From Actinomyces naeslundii (lineage in GTDB: Bacteria > Actinomycetota > Actinomycetes > Actinomycetales > Actinomycetaceae): DNA of 64,000 nucleotides. A model generated the notes under the pieces. It did not search any database and was not told where the DNA came from. It saw only the letters and a list, made by a program, of their open reading frames with translations. Made by a program: the position numbers and the translations under genes. Positions 29,733 to 39,084 of the stretch are shown piece after piece. Where the stretch lies: NCBI RefSeq assembly GCF_001956585.1, contig NZ_MSRR01000001.1, forward strand, positions 1 through 64,000, read 5' to 3'. Every line of letters begins with the position of its first letter. Positions within the stretch are counted from its first letter, which is position 1.

Positions 29733-31967
29733 TCAGTCCTTCGCCGGGCGCAGGAAGACCGCGCCCATAGGGGGAACCCGCAGACGCACCGAGGCCGGGC
29801 GTCCGTTCCAGGGCAGCTCCTCAGCCTCGACATGGCCCAGGTTGCCCACGCCGGAACCGCCGTACTCCTCGGAGTCGGTGTTGAGGACCTCCTCCCAGTC
29901 CCCGGCGAAGGGCAGGCCCACCCGGTAGCCCTCGTGCGGGGTGCCGGCGAAGTTGATGATGCAGACCATGAGGTCGCTCTTGCCGTTGGCGTCAGTGCCT
30001 TTGCGCAGGTAGGACAGGACGTTGTGGTCGCCGTCGCCGGCCTCGATCCACTCGAATCCCCGGTGGGAGAAGTCCTCCGACCACAGGGCCGGCGAGTCCA
30101 GGTAGAGCCGGTTGAGGTCGCCGACCAGTGCGAGCAGCCCCTGGTGTCCCGGGTCGTCCAGGATCCACCAGTCCAGGGAGTTGTCCGCGTTCCACTCGGT
30201 TCCCTGCCCGAACTCCTGGCCCATGAACAGCAGCTGCTTGCCGGGGTGGGACCACTGGTAGGCGTACAGGGCGCGCAGACCCGCCAGCTCCTGCCAGGGG
30301 TCTCCGGGCATCTTGGACAGCAGGGAGCCCTTGCCGTGGACGACCTCATCGTGGCTCAGCGGCAGGATGAACTGCTCGGAGAAGGCGTAGACGAGGGAGA
30401 AGGTCAGCTCCCCGTGGTGGTAGCGGCGGTTGACCGGGTCCTCGGCCAGGTAGCGCAGGGTGTCGTTCATCCACCCCATGTTCCACTTCAGTCCGAAGCC
30501 CAGGCCGCCGTACTCGGTGGGGGCGGTGACGCCGGGCCAGGCCGTGGACTCCTCGGCGGCCATGAGGATGCCGGGGTTCTTCCGGTAGGCGGTGGCGGTG
30601 GCCTCCTGCAGGAAGCTGATGGCCTCCAGGTGCTCGCGGCCGCCGAACTGGTTGGGGTGCCACTGGCCGTCCTGGCGGGAGTAGTCCAGGTAGAGCATGG
30701 AGGCCACGGCGTCGACGCGCAGGCCGTCGGCGTGGAACTCCTGGAGCCAGTACAGGGCGTTGGCGACCAGGAAGTTGCGCACCTCGTTGCGTCCGAAGTT
30801 GAACACGTAGGTGCCCCAGTCGGGGTGCTCACCGCGCTGCGGGTCGGGGTCCTCGTACAGCGGGGTGCCGTCGAAGCGGGCCAGAGCCCACTCGTCCTTG
30901 GGGAAGTGGGCGGGCACCCAGTCCAGGATAACGCCGATGCCGGCCTGGTGGAGCTGGTCCACCAGGTAGCGGAAGTCGTCCGGGGTGCCGAAGCGCGAGG
31001 TGGGCGCGTAGTAGCTGGTCACCTGGTAGCCCCAGGAGCCGCCGAAGGGGTGCTCGGCCACCGGGAGGAACTCGACGTGGGTGAAGCCCGCCTCCTTGAC
31101 GTAGGGGACCAGCTCCTCGGCCAGGCCGCGGAAACCCAGTCCCTGGCGCCATGAGCCGATGTGAACCTCGTAGATGCTCATCGGGCCGCTGTGGGGGTCG
31201 GTGGTGGCGCGCTTGTCCATCCAATCCTGGTCGCCCCACTCGTGGAACTGGTCGGTGACCACCGAGGCCGTGGCCGGAGGGACCTCGGTGGCACGGGCCA
31301 TCGGGTCGGCCTTCTGGTGCCAGGAGCCGTCGCCGAAGCAGATCTCGAACTTGTAGCGGGCGCCGACGCCGACGCCGGGCACGAACAGCTCCCACACGCC
31401 GGATGATCCCAGGGAGCGCATCGCCGTGGCGGTGCCGTCCCAGTAGTTGAAGTCGCCGACGACGCGCACGGCGCGGGCGTTGGGTGCCCACACGGCGAAG
31501 GCGGTTCCCTCGACCTCGCCCATGAGGCCGTCGTAGCGCTTGACGTGGGCTCCCAGGACCTCCCACAGCTCCTCGTGGCGGCCCTCGGAGATGAGGTAGG
31601 TGTCCATCTCGCCCAGAGTGGGCATGTAGCGGTAGGGGTCGTCCACGGTGGTGGTCTCGTCACCGTAGGTGACCTTGATGCGGTAGTCGGGGATCTCCTG
31701 GCCGGGCAGGACCGCCACCCACACGCCGTCCTGCTCGTGCACGGCCGGGAAGGTGCCGTCCTTGGTGACGACGACGACGTCGTCGGCCAGGTGGCGGACG
31801 GTGCGGATGGTGACTCCGTTCTCGCCGACGTGGGCGCCCAGGACCTCGTGCGGGTCGTGGTAGCGCGCGTAGGCGACGTCGGCCAGAACCCAGGGGTCCA
31901 CGGGGACGGGGGCGAGGTCGGCCGGAGTTTGGGATCTGGGGTCGTTCTCAGGGGTGTTGGCGCTCAT
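29733..31967 (-). CDS. glgB: 1,4-alpha-glucan branching enzyme
   Basis: Creates alpha-1,6 branches in glucan. The 744 residues have two N-terminal CBM48-like beta domains (about 25-225), a GH13 barrel with nucleophile Asp in [12 protein letters not shown] (about 418), acid Glu in [10 protein letters not shown] (about 471) and transition-state His-Asp in [14 protein letters not shown] (about 541), and a C-terminal beta domain. It lies about 90 bp after mak, in the same direction as treS and glgE, as expected for the enzyme that branches the GlgE product. Confidence 0.97.
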   Translation of the reverse strand: MSANTPENDPRSQTPADLAPVPVDPWVLADVAYARYHDPHEVLGAHVGENGVTIRTVRHLADDVVVVTKDGTFPAVHEQDGVWVAVLPGQEIPDYRIKVTYGDETTTVDDPYRYMPTLGEMDTYLISEGRHEELWEVLGAHVKRYDGLMGEVEGTAFAVWAPNARAVRVVGDFNYWDGTATAMRSLGSSGVWELFVPGVGVGARYKFEICFGDGSWHQKADPMARATEVPPATASVVTDQFHEWGDQDWMDKRATTDPHSGPMSIYEVHIGSWRQGLGFRGLAEELVPYVKEAGFTHVEFLPVAEHPFGGSWGYQVTSYYAPTSRFGTPDDFRYLVDQLHQAGIGVILDWVPAHFPKDEWALARFDGTPLYEDPDPQRGEHPDWGTYVFNFGRNEVRNFLVANALYWLQEFHADGLRVDAVASMLYLDYSRQDGQWHPNQFGGREHLEAISFLQEATATAYRKNPGILMAAEESTAWPGVTAPTEYGGLGFGLKWNMGWMNDTLRYLAEDPVNRRYHHGELTFSLVYAFSEQFILPLSHDEVVHGKGSLLSKMPGDPWQELAGLRALYAYQWSHPGKQLLFMGQEFGQGTEWNADNSLDWWILDDPGHQGLLALVGDLNRLYLDSPALWSEDFSHRGFEWIEAGDGDHNVLSYLRKGTDANGKSDLMVCIINFAGTPHEGYRVGLPFAGDWEEVLNTDSEEYGGSGVGNLGHVEAEELPWNGRPASVRLRVPPMGAVFLRPAKD

Positions 31968-32056
31968 ACAGCAACTCTTCCATGCGTTCGGTGATTAGCG
32001 GGTGCTTTTGGACGTCGGACCGATGGGGATGAGGGGGATGGAGGATCGTCGCGTGC

Positions 32057-33664
32057 TCAGCCCTCCGCGTGCTTGGACAGGACCGACTCGATCCCCGCCA
32101 TGGGGATGCCCAGCCAGTCGGGACGGTTACGGGCCTCGTAGACGGCCTCGTAGAGGGCCTTGTCCAGCTCCAGGCAGGTCAGGACCGTCTGGTACGAGGC
32201 CTCGGCCTGCTCCTGGTCGCCGGATGCCGCTGGCGACGGGGCGAGAGAGCCGGTCTCCTGGCGTCCCAGGCGGTAGCCCTCCTCGAAGGCGGAGCGCACG
32301 GCGGGGAGCCAGTCGGGGTGGGGTGCCTTGCCCACGGCGGCGGCGTAGTCGAAGGAGCGCAGCATGCCGGCCACGTCCCGGGCCGGCAGGTCGGGGTCGG
32401 AGCGCTCGGCCAGGGGGCGCAGGGGCTCGCCCTCGAAGTCCAGGACGTACCAGCGCTGCTGGCCGCCGATCTCGTGAAGCACCTGCCCCAGGTGGTAGTC
32501 CCCGTGGATACGGGTGGTCGGTTCCAGGGCGGGGAGCTCCTCGAGACGTGCCAAGGCCTGCTCCACCTTGAGCTCCAGGGCGCGGATGTGGCCGGAGAGC
32601 TCGGGCACCTCCTCCAGCGCCCACCGGGCGCGCTTGCGCAGGGCGGCCGCGAGCTCGGCAGGTGAGGGCGGCCGGCTCGTGCCCAGGGAGGCGGCCAGGT
32701 GGTGGTGCATCTGCGCGGTCGTGCGTCCCAGATCCCGGGCCAGCTCCACGGCGCGGGCCCGCACCGGTCCGTCGACGTCGTCGGTGGAGGCCAGTGAGCA
32801 GAACAGCTCGAAGCCGTCGTCGGCGCGGGGGACGAAGCTGCAGGCCACGGCCGAGTCGGTGGACTCCTCCAGGGCGGGCTGGCCGCAGCCGCCCATGCGC
32901 GTCCAGGTCATGGTGGACCAGGCCACCGGCGTTGGCACCTGGTCCCAGCCGCTGCGGGCCAGGGCCACCGACAGCTCCACGTCGGGATTGCGCCCGTGCT
33001 CCAGGACCCGCAGGAGCTTGACGATGAGGTCACCGGTGGCGGCGTCCTGCTCCCCAAGAGCCTCGGCGGGGTCGGAAGGGGCCGGCAGGATGACGGAGGT
33101 GTTGGACTGCTCCCCGGTGGTCACCCGCAGCCTCGGCGCCCGCTGGGCGATGGCCAGGGCTCCGGCCTCGCTCAGGACGGTGCCCGCCTTCAGCGTGCTC
33201 AGGGCCCAGGCCCGCCAGAAGGCCGGGTGGTGGGCGCCGTCGACGAGCGCCACCTGCGTGGGTGACCCCTGAGAGCCGGTGGTCACCAGCAGGCCGTGGT
33301 TGCCGGGTGCCTCACCGGGGGTGGCGAAGGAGTCGAGCGCCTCGGCGGCCTCCAGGACCACCGGTACGTGCAGCAGCACCATCCCGTCGCGGTGACCGGT
33401 CTCGGCCTGGTTGCCCCGTAGGGCGGCGATGACGAGGTCTCGCACCCCCTCCTCCGGCTCCCAGGTTGCGATCACGCGCAGGGAGCCCAGGGGCGGTGCG
33501 GCGTCCCCCTTGAGCGGGAACCAGCGCCGTTGGAGCATCCACGGTCCCAGCGCAGCGAGGATCTCGGCATTGGTGGGCCAGGTCGACGGGGCCTGGGCGC
33601 TGCGCAGGGAGTGTGCCGGCACGGTGGCGGGCTGCGGTGCGGCGGAGATCGGCTCGTTTGGCAT
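32057..33664 (-). CDS. mak: Maltokinase
   Basis: Phosphorylates maltose with ATP to maltose-1-phosphate, the donor for GlgE. The 535-residue protein has the aminoglycoside-phosphotransferase-like fold: N-terminal WMLQRRWFPLKG, catalytic loop HGDYHLGQVLH near residue 388 and the metal-binding VLDFEGEPLRPLAERSDPDLPARDVAGML near residue 410, which are diagnostic of Mak/Pep2. ATG 33664 shares one base with the treS stop (TGATG), so TreS and Mak are coupled. In some relatives the two are fused. Confidence 0.93.
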   Translation of the reverse strand: MPNEPISAAPQPATVPAHSLRSAQAPSTWPTNAEILAALGPWMLQRRWFPLKGDAAPPLGSLRVIATWEPEEGVRDLVIAALRGNQAETGHRDGMVLLHVPVVLEAAEALDSFATPGEAPGNHGLLVTTGSQGSPTQVALVDGAHHPAFWRAWALSTLKAGTVLSEAGALAIAQRAPRLRVTTGEQSNTSVILPAPSDPAEALGEQDAATGDLIVKLLRVLEHGRNPDVELSVALARSGWDQVPTPVAWSTMTWTRMGGCGQPALEESTDSAVACSFVPRADDGFELFCSLASTDDVDGPVRARAVELARDLGRTTAQMHHHLAASLGTSRPPSPAELAAALRKRARWALEEVPELSGHIRALELKVEQALARLEELPALEPTTRIHGDYHLGQVLHEIGGQQRWYVLDFEGEPLRPLAERSDPDLPARDVAGMLRSFDYAAAVGKAPHPDWLPAVRSAFEEGYRLGRQETGSLAPSPAASGDQEQAEASYQTVLTCLELDKALYEAVYEARNRPDWLGIPMAGIESVLSKHAEG

Positions 33665-35616
33665 CAGACTTCCTCGGTCGGGTGGTTGTCGTGGTCGCCC
33701 TGGGGGGCGTCGTCGGGCTCAGTCCGGTCAACGGACAGCCAGTAGTATCCGCGCGCTCCCAGCGTCAGGGTGAGGCGGCCGCGCTCGTCAACGGGCGGGA
33801 AGGCGCAGCCCCCGAACAGATCCGTGGTGCCCCTGCCCGCCAGCTCAGGAACCTCGATCGTCACCGACCGGGGGGTGGCCGAGAGGTTGGAGACGCACAG
33901 AAGGGTCTCTGCCCCCTCCACCGGCGCCTCGTCGCAGCGCGTGTGCGCCAGGACGGCGTCATCGCTGGTGGGGCGCAGGAGGAAGTTCCCGCGACCCAGC
34001 ACGGGATGGGCGCGGCGCAGGTGCAGGATCCGCCGGGTGAACTGCAGCAGCGAGTCGGGCCGGGCCATCTCAGTGGCCACCGTCAGGTGCGCGTAGCCGG
34101 GGGCCTGGATGAGCGGAAGCGTCAGCGCACCGGGGTCGACGACGGTGGAGAAGCCCATGTTGGGGGAGTCGTCCCACTGCATGGGAGTGCGCACGGCGTC
34201 ACGGTCCTCCAGCCAGATGTTCTCGCCCATGCCGATCTCGTCGCCGTAGTAGAGGCAGGGACTGCCCGGCAGGGACAGGAGCAGGGCGTAGGCCAGCTCG
34301 ACCTCGGAGCGCGAGGCGTCCAGGAGCGGGGCCAGGCGCCGCCGGATCCCGATGTTGGCGCGCATGCGCTCCTCGGGGGCGTACCAGGCGTACATCTGGT
34401 CGCGCTCTGCGTCGGTGACCATCTCCAGGGTCAGCTCGTCGTGGTTGCGCAGGAAGGTCCCCCACTGCCCGTGGGCGGGAATGTCGGGGGTCTTCTCCAG
34501 CACCCAGCGGATGGCCTCGGCCGAGCCCTGGCGCAGCGCGTAGAAGATGCGTGGCATGACCGGGAAGTGGAAGCACATGGTGCACTCGGGCGCCTCCTCG
34601 GTGCCGAAGTACTCCACGACGTCGTCGGGCCACTGGTTGGCCTCGGCGAGCGTGATCGTCCCGGGGAACTCCCGATCGAGCATCTCGCGGATGCCGGCAA
34701 TGATCTCGTGGGTGCCTGGCAGGTTCTCGCAGTTGGTGCCCTCAGACTCGGTCAGATAGGGAATGGCGTCAAGGCGGAAGCCGTCGACCCCGGTGCGCGC
34801 CCAGAAGCGGATGACGTCGTGGATCGCCTCGATGACCGCCGGATTGCGGTAGTTGAGGTCGGGCTGGTGGGAGAAGAAGCGGTGCCAGTAGAACTGGCCT
34901 CGCTCGACGTCGTAGGCCCAGTTCGACTCCTCGGTGTCCACGAAGATGATGCGGGCGTCGTCGTAGCCGGAGTCGTCGTCGGCCCACACGTAGAAGTCCC
35001 CGTAGGGGCCCTCGGGGTCCGAGCGGGAGGCCTGGAACCAGGGGTGGGCGTCGGAGGTGTGGTTGACGACCATGTCGATGACGATGCGGATCCCGCGCTG
35101 ATGGGCCTGGTGGACCAGCTCGCGGAAGTCCTCCATCGTTCCGTAGCGCGGGTCGATGGCCGTGTAGTCGGAGATGTCGTAGCCGCCGTCACGGATGGGC
35201 GAGGGGTAGAAGGGCGGGATCCACACGCAGTCCACGCCCAGCCACGCCAGGTAGTCCAGGCGGGAGATGAGCCCGCGCAGGTCCCCGATGCCGTCGCCGT
35301 CGGAGTCGGCGAAGGAGCGCAGCAGCGCCTCGTAGAAGACGGCCGTGCGGAACCACTCGGGGTCCGCGCTGATACCGGGGCGGGCCTGGGCGGGCAGGAC
35401 CGGTACGCCGGGGATCTGCGGTGCCACCGTCATCGGCATGGGGATCCCGCCGCTGGGGGTGGGGAGCGCCGCCATGGCTCCGGTGCCGGCAGCGGCCATG
35501 GGGGCCGCTACGGGGACACTCCCCGGCACGGGCTGGCCGAAGGGGCTGGCCGGTACTGCGGCCGGTGGCTCGTTGCCGGCGGGCATCGGGCCGGTGCTCA
35601 TCGGGTCCGTGCTCAC
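33664..35616 (-). CDS. treS: Trehalose synthase / maltose isomerase
   Basis: Interconverts maltose and trehalose by a GH13 double-displacement mechanism. The 650 residues start with a Pro/Ala-rich, probably disordered region (about 1-70), then WFRTAVFYEALLRSFADSDG, the region I DMVVNHTSDAHPWF, nucleophile GFRLDAIPYL (about 282), acid ITLAEANQW (about 323) and RNHDELTLEM (about 392). The GTG start shares four bases with the glgE stop (GTGA); an in-frame ATG 15 bp later is an alternative. Confidence 0.95.
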   Translation of the reverse strand: MSTDPMSTGPMPAGNEPPAAVPASPFGQPVPGSVPVAAPMAAAGTGAMAALPTPSGGIPMPMTVAPQIPGVPVLPAQARPGISADPEWFRTAVFYEALLRSFADSDGDGIGDLRGLISRLDYLAWLGVDCVWIPPFYPSPIRDGGYDISDYTAIDPRYGTMEDFRELVHQAHQRGIRIVIDMVVNHTSDAHPWFQASRSDPEGPYGDFYVWADDDSGYDDARIIFVDTEESNWAYDVERGQFYWHRFFSHQPDLNYRNPAVIEAIHDVIRFWARTGVDGFRLDAIPYLTESEGTNCENLPGTHEIIAGIREMLDREFPGTITLAEANQWPDDVVEYFGTEEAPECTMCFHFPVMPRIFYALRQGSAEAIRWVLEKTPDIPAHGQWGTFLRNHDELTLEMVTDAERDQMYAWYAPEERMRANIGIRRRLAPLLDASRSEVELAYALLLSLPGSPCLYYGDEIGMGENIWLEDRDAVRTPMQWDDSPNMGFSTVVDPGALTLPLIQAPGYAHLTVATEMARPDSLLQFTRRILHLRRAHPVLGRGNFLLRPTSDDAVLAHTRCDEAPVEGAETLLCVSNLSATPRSVTIEVPELAGRGTTDLFGGCAFPPVDERGRLTLTLGARGYYWLSVDRTEPDDAPQGDHDNHPTEEV

Positions 35617-37820
35617 AGCGGCTCCACGGAGAAGACGTGGGCGACCTGCCCGGCGAAGGGGTCAAGGCGCACGTAGTTCTGACCGGACCAGTCGTAGGTG
35701 TCTCCGGTGAGTTCGTCAGTCACCTTGACCACCGGGCGTGAGGCGTCGACCCAGCCTGGAAGCCCCAGGGCCTCTAGGTTGAGGTAGACCTCGCCGGCGC
35801 GCGCCCCGTGCGGGTCGAGGTTGACGACGGTCAGGACGACGTCGTCCTTGCCGGTGGGGCTGTGGAAGGCATCCACCCGCTTGGAGTAGGCGATGATCTG
35901 GTCATCGCTGGTGGGGTGGAAGTAGATGTCTCGCAGCTGGCGCAGGGCCGGGTGAGAGGATCGGGCGGCATTGAGACGGGTGAGCAGGTCCTCGATCCCG
36001 TTGCGACGGGCAGTGGCGAAGTCGCGCGGCTTGTACTCGTACTTCTCGTTGTCGATCTGCTCCTCGTAGCCGGGGCGGGGCGTGGACTCGGCCAGCTCGT
36101 AGCCGGAGTAGATGCCCCAGGTCGGCGAGAGCGTGGCTGCCAGGACGGCGCGCAGCTTGAAGGCTGGCACCTTCCCGTTGGTCATGAAGGGCGTGAGGAT
36201 GTCGTGCGTGGTGGGCCAGAAGGCCGGGCGCAGCAGGTGGGCGGTGTCCTTGCTGAGCTCCAACGTGTACTCGATGAGCTCTTCCTTGGTGTTGCGCCAG
36301 GCGAAGTACGTGTAGGACTGATGGAAGCCGATCATGCCCAGGGTGCGCATCATGGCCGGACGGGTAAAGGCCTCGGCCAGGAACAGCACCTCGGGGGACT
36401 CGGTGTGGATCTCGGCGATGAGCCGCTGCCAGAAGGCCAGGGGCTTGGTGTGAGGGTTATCCACCCGGAAGATCGTCACCCCGTGCGCGATCCAGGTGCG
36501 CACGACCCCCAGGATCGCCTGGTAGATGCCCTCGGGGTCGTTGTCGAAGTTGAGCGGGTAGATGTCCTGGTACTTCTTGGGCGGGTTCTCGGCGTAGGCG
36601 ATGGAGCCGTCGGCCAGGACCGTGAACCACTCCGGGTGCTCGGCCACCCATGGGTGGTCCGGGGAGCACTGGAGCGCCAGGTCCAGGGCCACCTCCATGC
36701 CCAGCTCGCGCGAACGGGCCACCAGGGCGTCGAAGTCCTCGAAGGTGCCCAGGTCCGGGTGGATGGCGTCGTGGCCGCCGTCGGGCGAGCCGATGCCGTA
36801 GGGGGAGCCGGGGTCGCCGGGTCGGGCCGTCAGAGTGTTGTTGCGGCCCTTGCGGTTGGTCAGGCCGATCGGGGAGATGGGCGTGAGGTAGAGGACGTCG
36901 AAGCCCATGGCCGCGATGCGGTCCAGGCGCTCGGCGGCGGTGCGCAGCGTCCCCGAGTGCCAGGTGCCGTCCTCGCTGACCCCCGAGCCCAGCGAGCGCG
37001 GGAAGATCTCGTACCAGGAGCCGATCAGGGCGCGCTCGCGGTCCACCTGGAGGGGGTACTCGGCGGTGGGGGAGACGTGGTCGCGCAGCGGCAGGCGGTC
37101 CAGGGCGGCCTTGACCGAGTCCGCCAGGCCGGCCGCCAGGCGGTCGTCCACGGGGTTGGAGGGGTCGCGCATGATCCACACGGCGTCGTTGAGGGCCTTG
37201 ACGCCCTCCTCGTCACGGCCCTCGATGGCCGCTGCCCGGTCCAGGACGCGGGCGCCCTCCTCAAGCATGAGCTCGACGTCGATCCCGGCCGGCACCTTGA
37301 TACCGGCGTCGTGGCTCCAGGTGGCGTACGGGTCCGACCAGCCCTCGACGCGGAAGCGCCAGTCCCCGGGGGCGTCGGGCGCCAAGGACGCCTCGTAGCG
37401 GTCCAGCCCCGGGGCGATGTCGTGCATGCGGGCGCTCGGGCCGTTGCTGCCGTCGGGGCGCACCAGGACCGCGGTGGCTCCGTATCGGTCGTGCCCCTCG
37501 CGGAAGACGGTGGCGCGGATCGGGATGACCTCCCCGACGACCGCCTTGGCCGGCCAGCGCCCGTCCTCGACGACCGGGAAGACCTCGGTGACCGGGATCC
37601 GGCCGATCAGCGAGCGCTGGGCCGGCTGCGGCGTGCTCGCCGCAGCGGTCTGATCCTCTGCCTGCCCTGAGGACGCCGAGGACTCCGCCTCAGGCGCCCG
37701 GGGCGTGTCGGTCGGGGCGGCAGCGGACTTGGAGGGGCGGGGGGACTGCTTCTTGCCGGCCTTGGGCGTCGTGTTTGGAGTCACAGGAGCAAGACTACGG
37801 TGAGAAACGATCTGAGTCAC
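35613..37820 (-). CDS. glgE: Alpha-1,4-glucan:maltose-1-phosphate maltosyltransferase
   Basis: Extends alpha-1,4-glucan by two glucoses using maltose-1-phosphate. The 735 residues include a Ser/Ala/Pro N-terminal tail (about 15-68), an N-terminal beta domain (GRWPAKAVVGEVIPIRATVF), an inserted helical region, GSWYEIFPRSLG, and the GlgE-specific GRNNTLTARPGDPGSPYGIG. Catalytic residues lie in TIFRVDNPHTKP (Asp about 451) and VLFLAEAFTRP (Glu about 480). The GTG start has GGAGG 8 bp upstream. First gene of a coupled glgE-treS-mak-glgB unit. Confidence 0.96.
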   Translation of the reverse strand: MTQIVSHRSLAPVTPNTTPKAGKKQSPRPSKSAAAPTDTPRAPEAESSASSGQAEDQTAAASTPQPAQRSLIGRIPVTEVFPVVEDGRWPAKAVVGEVIPIRATVFREGHDRYGATAVLVRPDGSNGPSARMHDIAPGLDRYEASLAPDAPGDWRFRVEGWSDPYATWSHDAGIKVPAGIDVELMLEEGARVLDRAAAIEGRDEEGVKALNDAVWIMRDPSNPVDDRLAAGLADSVKAALDRLPLRDHVSPTAEYPLQVDRERALIGSWYEIFPRSLGSGVSEDGTWHSGTLRTAAERLDRIAAMGFDVLYLTPISPIGLTNRKGRNNTLTARPGDPGSPYGIGSPDGGHDAIHPDLGTFEDFDALVARSRELGMEVALDLALQCSPDHPWVAEHPEWFTVLADGSIAYAENPPKKYQDIYPLNFDNDPEGIYQAILGVVRTWIAHGVTIFRVDNPHTKPLAFWQRLIAEIHTESPEVLFLAEAFTRPAMMRTLGMIGFHQSYTYFAWRNTKEELIEYTLELSKDTAHLLRPAFWPTTHDILTPFMTNGKVPAFKLRAVLAATLSPTWGIYSGYELAESTPRPGYEEQIDNEKYEYKPRDFATARRNGIEDLLTRLNAARSSHPALRQLRDIYFHPTSDDQIIAYSKRVDAFHSPTGKDDVVLTVVNLDPHGARAGEVYLNLEALGLPGWVDASRPVVKVTDELTGDTYDWSGQNYVRLDPFAGQVAHVFSVEPL

Positions 37821-37839
37821 ATATCCGACCTCCAGACGC

Positions 37840-37878
37840 CGATCGGCCCGGTACGCGCGTCGCGAACCGGGCCGATCG
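37840..37878 (-). terminator. Terminator between trpS and glgE
   Basis: A perfect 13-bp stem (CGATCGGCCCGGT, 37840-37852, with 37866-37878) 30 bp past the trpS stop. It implies that glgE has its own start of transcription in the very short gap that follows, or depends on read-through. Confidence 0.65.
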
Positions 37879-37908
37879 GGGCGGTTGAGCCGGAGGGCTC
37901 AGCGGCCG

Positions 37909-39021
37909 TCAGTAGTTCATGTGCATGGCGGCGCGGACGTCGTCGAGCGTCTTCGCGGCGACCTCATTGGCCCGGGCGTTTCCCTGCCCCAGGACCTCCA
38001 GGAGGTAGTCCTCGTTGGCGGCCAGCTCGGCGCGGCGGGCCCGGATGGGGGCGAAGAACTCGTTGACGGCCTCCGTGGTGACCTTCTTGAGGGTGCCTGC
38101 GCCGCCGTCGCCGATGCGCTCGGCGATCTCCTCCGGCGTGCCCGCCCCGCACAGGGAGGCCAGCATCAGCAGGTTGGAGACCTCCGGGCGCCCGGTGGGG
38201 TCGTAGGTGATGACGCGCTCGGAGTCCGTCTTGGCTTTCTTGAGGAGCTTGGCGGTCTCGTCGGCGCTCATGCCCAGTTCGATCGTGTTGCGGCGGGACT
38301 TGCTCATCTTCTCCCCGTCCAGTCCCAGCAGCATCGGGGCCTGGCTGAGCAGGGCCTCAGGACGGCGGAAGACCGGGTGGTCCTTGACGGCCCGTCCGTA
38401 GCGCTTGTCGAAGCGCTGGGCGATGAGACGGGCCTGCTCCAGGTGGGGGAGCTGGTCCTTCCCGACGGGGACGAGGTTGGCCTGGCAGAAGAGGATGTCG
38501 GTGGCCTGGTGGACCGGGTAGGTGAGCAGCAGGCCGCTCATGGCGCGTCCGTCGGTGGCCTCCAGCTCGGACTTCACCGTGGGATTGCGGTGGAGCTCGG
38601 ACTCGGTCACCAGGGACAGGAAGGGCAGCATCAGCTGGTTCTGGGCCGGGACCGCCGAGTGGGCGAAGATCGTTGAGCGCTGCGGGTCCACACCCACGGC
38701 CAGGGCGTCGGTGACCAGGGACAGGACGCGCTCGCGGATGGGGCCGACGCCGTCGCGGTCGGTGATGACCTGGTAGTCGGCCACGAGGATCCAGGTGTCC
38801 ACTCCGGCGTCCTGGATCGTCTTCCAGGAGTGCATGGTGCCGAAGTAGTGGCCCAGGTGCATGTTCCCGGTGGGACGCACCCCGGTGAACATCCGGTAGC
38901 GGCCGGGGTTAACGGCGATATCGGCCTCGATCTCGGCGGAACGGGCGATCGATCGGGCCAGGGAGGCGTCATTGGTGGCGTTGGCCAGGGCCTCCTCGGC
39001 CACGGTAGGGGTCTGAGTCAT
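37909..39021 (-). CDS. trpS: Tryptophanyl-tRNA synthetase
   Basis: Charges tRNA-Trp. The 370-residue class I enzyme has the HIGH-type motif GNMHLGHYFGT (His55-His58) and the KMSKS loop LDGEKMSKSRRN (about 237), plus PVGKDQLPHLEQAR and the conserved YPVHQATDILFC. The first 35 residues are an extra Ala/Ser-rich extension before the core. There is no visible functional link to the surrounding glucan genes. Confidence 0.97.
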   Translation of the reverse strand: MTQTPTVAEEALANATNDASLARSIARSAEIEADIAVNPGRYRMFTGVRPTGNMHLGHYFGTMHSWKTIQDAGVDTWILVADYQVITDRDGVGPIRERVLSLVTDALAVGVDPQRSTIFAHSAVPAQNQLMLPFLSLVTESELHRNPTVKSELEATDGRAMSGLLLTYPVHQATDILFCQANLVPVGKDQLPHLEQARLIAQRFDKRYGRAVKDHPVFRRPEALLSQAPMLLGLDGEKMSKSRRNTIELGMSADETAKLLKKAKTDSERVITYDPTGRPEVSNLLMLASLCGAGTPEEIAERIGDGGAGTLKKVTTEAVNEFFAPIRARRAELAANEDYLLEVLGQGNARANEVAAKTLDDVRAAMHMNY

Positions 39022-39084
39022 GGCCTCATCCTAGGGGGTACCGGTGCAGCGACGGATCGGGTCCGGTGTCGTCCAGGTCCGGGC

